Positions 62,000-64,000 of a stretch of DNA of 64,000 bases are shown here, piece after piece (position 1 is the first letter of the stretch; every line of letters begins with the position of its first letter). The translations under genes were made by a program, and so were the position numbers. Origin of the DNA: Cryptomeria japonica (Eukaryota > Streptophyta > Pinopsida > Cupressales > Cupressaceae); the NCBI RefSeq assembly GCF_030272615.1, contig NC_081410.1, positions 571,574,741-571,638,740 of the forward strand. Reading direction: 5' to 3'. The notes beneath the pieces are model-generated. The model worked only from the letters and a program-made list of their open reading frames with translations. It had not been told where the DNA came from and ran no database searches.

Positions 62000-63640
62000 A
62001 GCAAGTCACTTTCTGCTAGATTAGTGGACATCCTTTTCAAAAATTTGTCACTCCTTGTAAGTGTTGTGATACCCATTCTGTTGGTTTTGATTTCACCCAC
62101 CTAGTTTCTATTACGAATCTCACGTTGGTGGATATGGGGGGGGACTTAATCCAAGTTGACCCTGATACCTATGAGGAATTCAAGTGCAAGCCGAAGAATT
62201 AGTAGAAAGTGATCAAGGGGAATTTAGATAGTTATGTGAAGGGCATGCAAGGTTTCAACCCGATGCTTTCAAAATGCTTCATAGAGGCCTGGCACAAGGG
62301 TTAGGTGTAGACTGGTAAGGTTTCCTTTAAAGTCTCACCGAAGTTAATTGCATCCATTACTAGGCTCCCACAGGACGGCATTACTTTTCCCAAGAAGTCG
62401 AAGGCCTCATACAAGAATTCAAGTGATTCTTCAAGGAGGGTGAAGGTGTGTCCAAATTATAGAGCAGTTGCAATAGAGAAGAGCTCCCTAGTAAATGGTA
62501 CTTGATGTGGTCCTTCTTTTAGTGAAATTCTTCACCCTCGACAGTCGTTACAAAAGATTTTACATGCAAATATTCTCCATGCTAAATCACTTGAGGTATG
62601 GTATTCGCATGAATGTTTCTTATTGTGCCTGGTCATCTTTATCCCAATCTGTAGCTAGAGCTAAGCCCAAGAACTTCCTACCCCTTCATCAAGGCTTAAT
62701 CCTTAGGCTTTATAATTTTCATCTTACTTTAACCCCTTCAGGTTGGGTCCCCTTCTAATCCCTTTGTTCCCCTATCAGACCCAAATTCAACAATTGAAAT
62801 TTTTGGGGTCCCTATGGCTAAAATATCCTCGGCTATTGGCTCCTCCTCTAAGCCCAAACTCATTTGTACTTGTTTCAAACCTAGAAAGTGGAGGAGGTGG
62901 AGTCTAGTGAAGAAGAGAAGGTTAAGGAATATGATTCTCTTCTAATTCTAAATCTGAATGGTCTCTTGTCACCTCTGAGGAAGCAACCTCGTGTCCCTAG
63001 AATTATGAGACCTTTGACCCCAAGAATCCCCCAATTGAGGTTGGGGCTACAATTATTAAACTGGATGAGAATGTGGAGAGACAAGAAATTATTATTAGAT
63101 GGCTCCTCTCCCATGTTGATGTGGCAAATAGGAAAAAAAATAGACTGGAAGCACTAATTGAGGCTGGGGCGAGGGTGGATGAGTGGGTCATAGACTTCAA
63201 AGATGAACAGGTCTAGGAAGCGACAAGTTATATGGTTGTGAAGCTATAGAATTGGGAGAAAATGAAGGGGAGATTGAACAAACTGTCTGAGAAGGTGACA
63301 CGAGAAAAAGAGAACAAGATGGTTCAAGAGCTGAAAGAGAAATAGGAGCTCCTGTTGGACAAGGTTGAGGAAATGGTGGCTAAATACTTTGCCTCCCTCA
63401 AAGCCATACAGGATGAGATTGATCAAAGGAGAGCCTAACGCAATTAGCATGTGTTGTCTCCTTCTGCATCAATGGAGCCCCCTGCTTCCATGATCAAGGA
63501 AACCTTGGATTTTGGTATCCTAGATATTTTCTAAAAAAGTTCTTAATTTATGTAAGGATTAGTAGGAAGGCAATGCCTCTGTACAGTAGGTCATCTCTTT
63601 GTGCCTTTGGCGATTGGCTATTATTTGTTGTCAAAGTTGT
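62000..63640 (+). pseudogene. Coiled-coil repeat family, copy C
   Basis: Longest copy. Early part: DLIQVDPDTYEEFKCKP (about 62141), VSPKLIASITRLPQDGITFP (about 62335), KSSLVNGT. The middle, in another frame: LNHLRYGIRMNVSYCAWSSL, FLPLHQGLILRLYNFHLTL (62580-62758), shared with copy B. An acidic block (VEEVESSEEEKVKE) follows, then a helical part (GARVDEWVIDFKDEQV, ELLLDKVEEMVAKYFASLKA) shared with copies A and B. Stops throughout. The protein is unknown to me: the first part recalls plant transposon-associated ORFs, the second is a likely coiled coil. It lies directly after the RNase H remnant. Confidence 0.55.
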
Positions 63641-64000
63641 TATCATGATGATATCATGTTAAGATGAGGATTAGAAGAATGGTGATGAAGTTGATATGTT
63701 GTTGATGGTCTTGTGCATGCTATAATATATTGTTGTATTCTTCTTGTTGCTCCTAAGTGATAAAATGGTGCTACAAGGATGTTATGGCCTATACAAGTTG
63801 GTGAAGTGTGGAAATACAGGAAGAAGCTTTGGAGTCTATTTGGGAGAATGCTTTGCATTCCTCCATGCTTGAAGATATGCTCTTGCAGTTTGGAATTTAA
63901 CTTGTTGGTATTGTGGACACTACACTACAACCTTTTTAGGTCACTGGGCTTTTCACAAACATCTTATGCTAAATGCGATATGTTGGCAGCTTGGTTGTTT
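63641..64000. other. Window end, no gene seen
   Basis: Continues after copy C; only short frames without motifs. Confidence 0.5.

Overview
The window looks like nuclear DNA of a seed plant with a large, repeat-rich genome, most likely a conifer. It is AT-rich with very few host genes and is packed with old, nested and decayed plant retrotransposons. It also holds a P450 of the plant CYP71 clan (closest in my judgement to conifer CYP76-like genes) and a plant-specific B3-domain gene. I see no bacterial, organellar or viral replicon, no rRNA or tRNA gene and no CRISPR array. Nearly every coding feature is interrupted, so most are called pseudogenes.

Layout. 1-6723: two related Ty1/copia elements on the minus strand, the left one apparently inserted into the integrase gene of the right one, each with its 5' LTR and PBS. 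7860-16700: a decayed plus-strand Ty3/gypsy element with two RNase H domains (Tat-like), broken by a short fold-back-related segment at about 9138-9240 and by a minus-strand solo LTR at about 10670-12057. 17540-18840: LTR and internal end of a second minus-strand element of the solo-LTR family. 18880-23280 and 62000-63640: three copies of a repeat with a long coiled-coil reading frame that I cannot name; the third follows a LINE-type RNase H remnant. 25606-27643: a 1-kb direct tandem duplication. 29691-40970: three copies of another dispersed repeat, the middle one split by a full-length 6.0-kb copia element (32945-38945) with LTRs, PBS, PPT and a near-perfect target duplication. 41311-43030: a PBS-like site, a 230-bp inverted repeat and tandem repeats.

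43832-50117 is the most interesting part. On the minus strand it carries the C-terminal end of a PIF1-type helicase joined to an EEP (APE-like) endonuclease domain, then a series of 66-, 75- and 90-nt exons that share one phase, then a replication protein A large-subunit-like gene with OB-fold segments and a zinc ribbon. The unit is flanked by a 390-bp direct repeat that includes the last RPA-like exon. This gene set points to an endonuclease-bearing Helitron-type element, possibly in tandem copies; no Rep/HUH domain or helicase N-terminus is visible.

50118-52320 is a microsatellite and minisatellite field. 52635-53823 is a REM-type B3 gene (minus strand) whose first B3 domain is intact and whose second is broken by stops. 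58905-60501 is the P450 pseudogene, with a second copy of its upstream flank at 55690-55820. The host-like features (B3, P450) are independent of the transposons; the only apparent functional grouping is helicase, nuclease and RPA-like protein in the Helitron-like unit.
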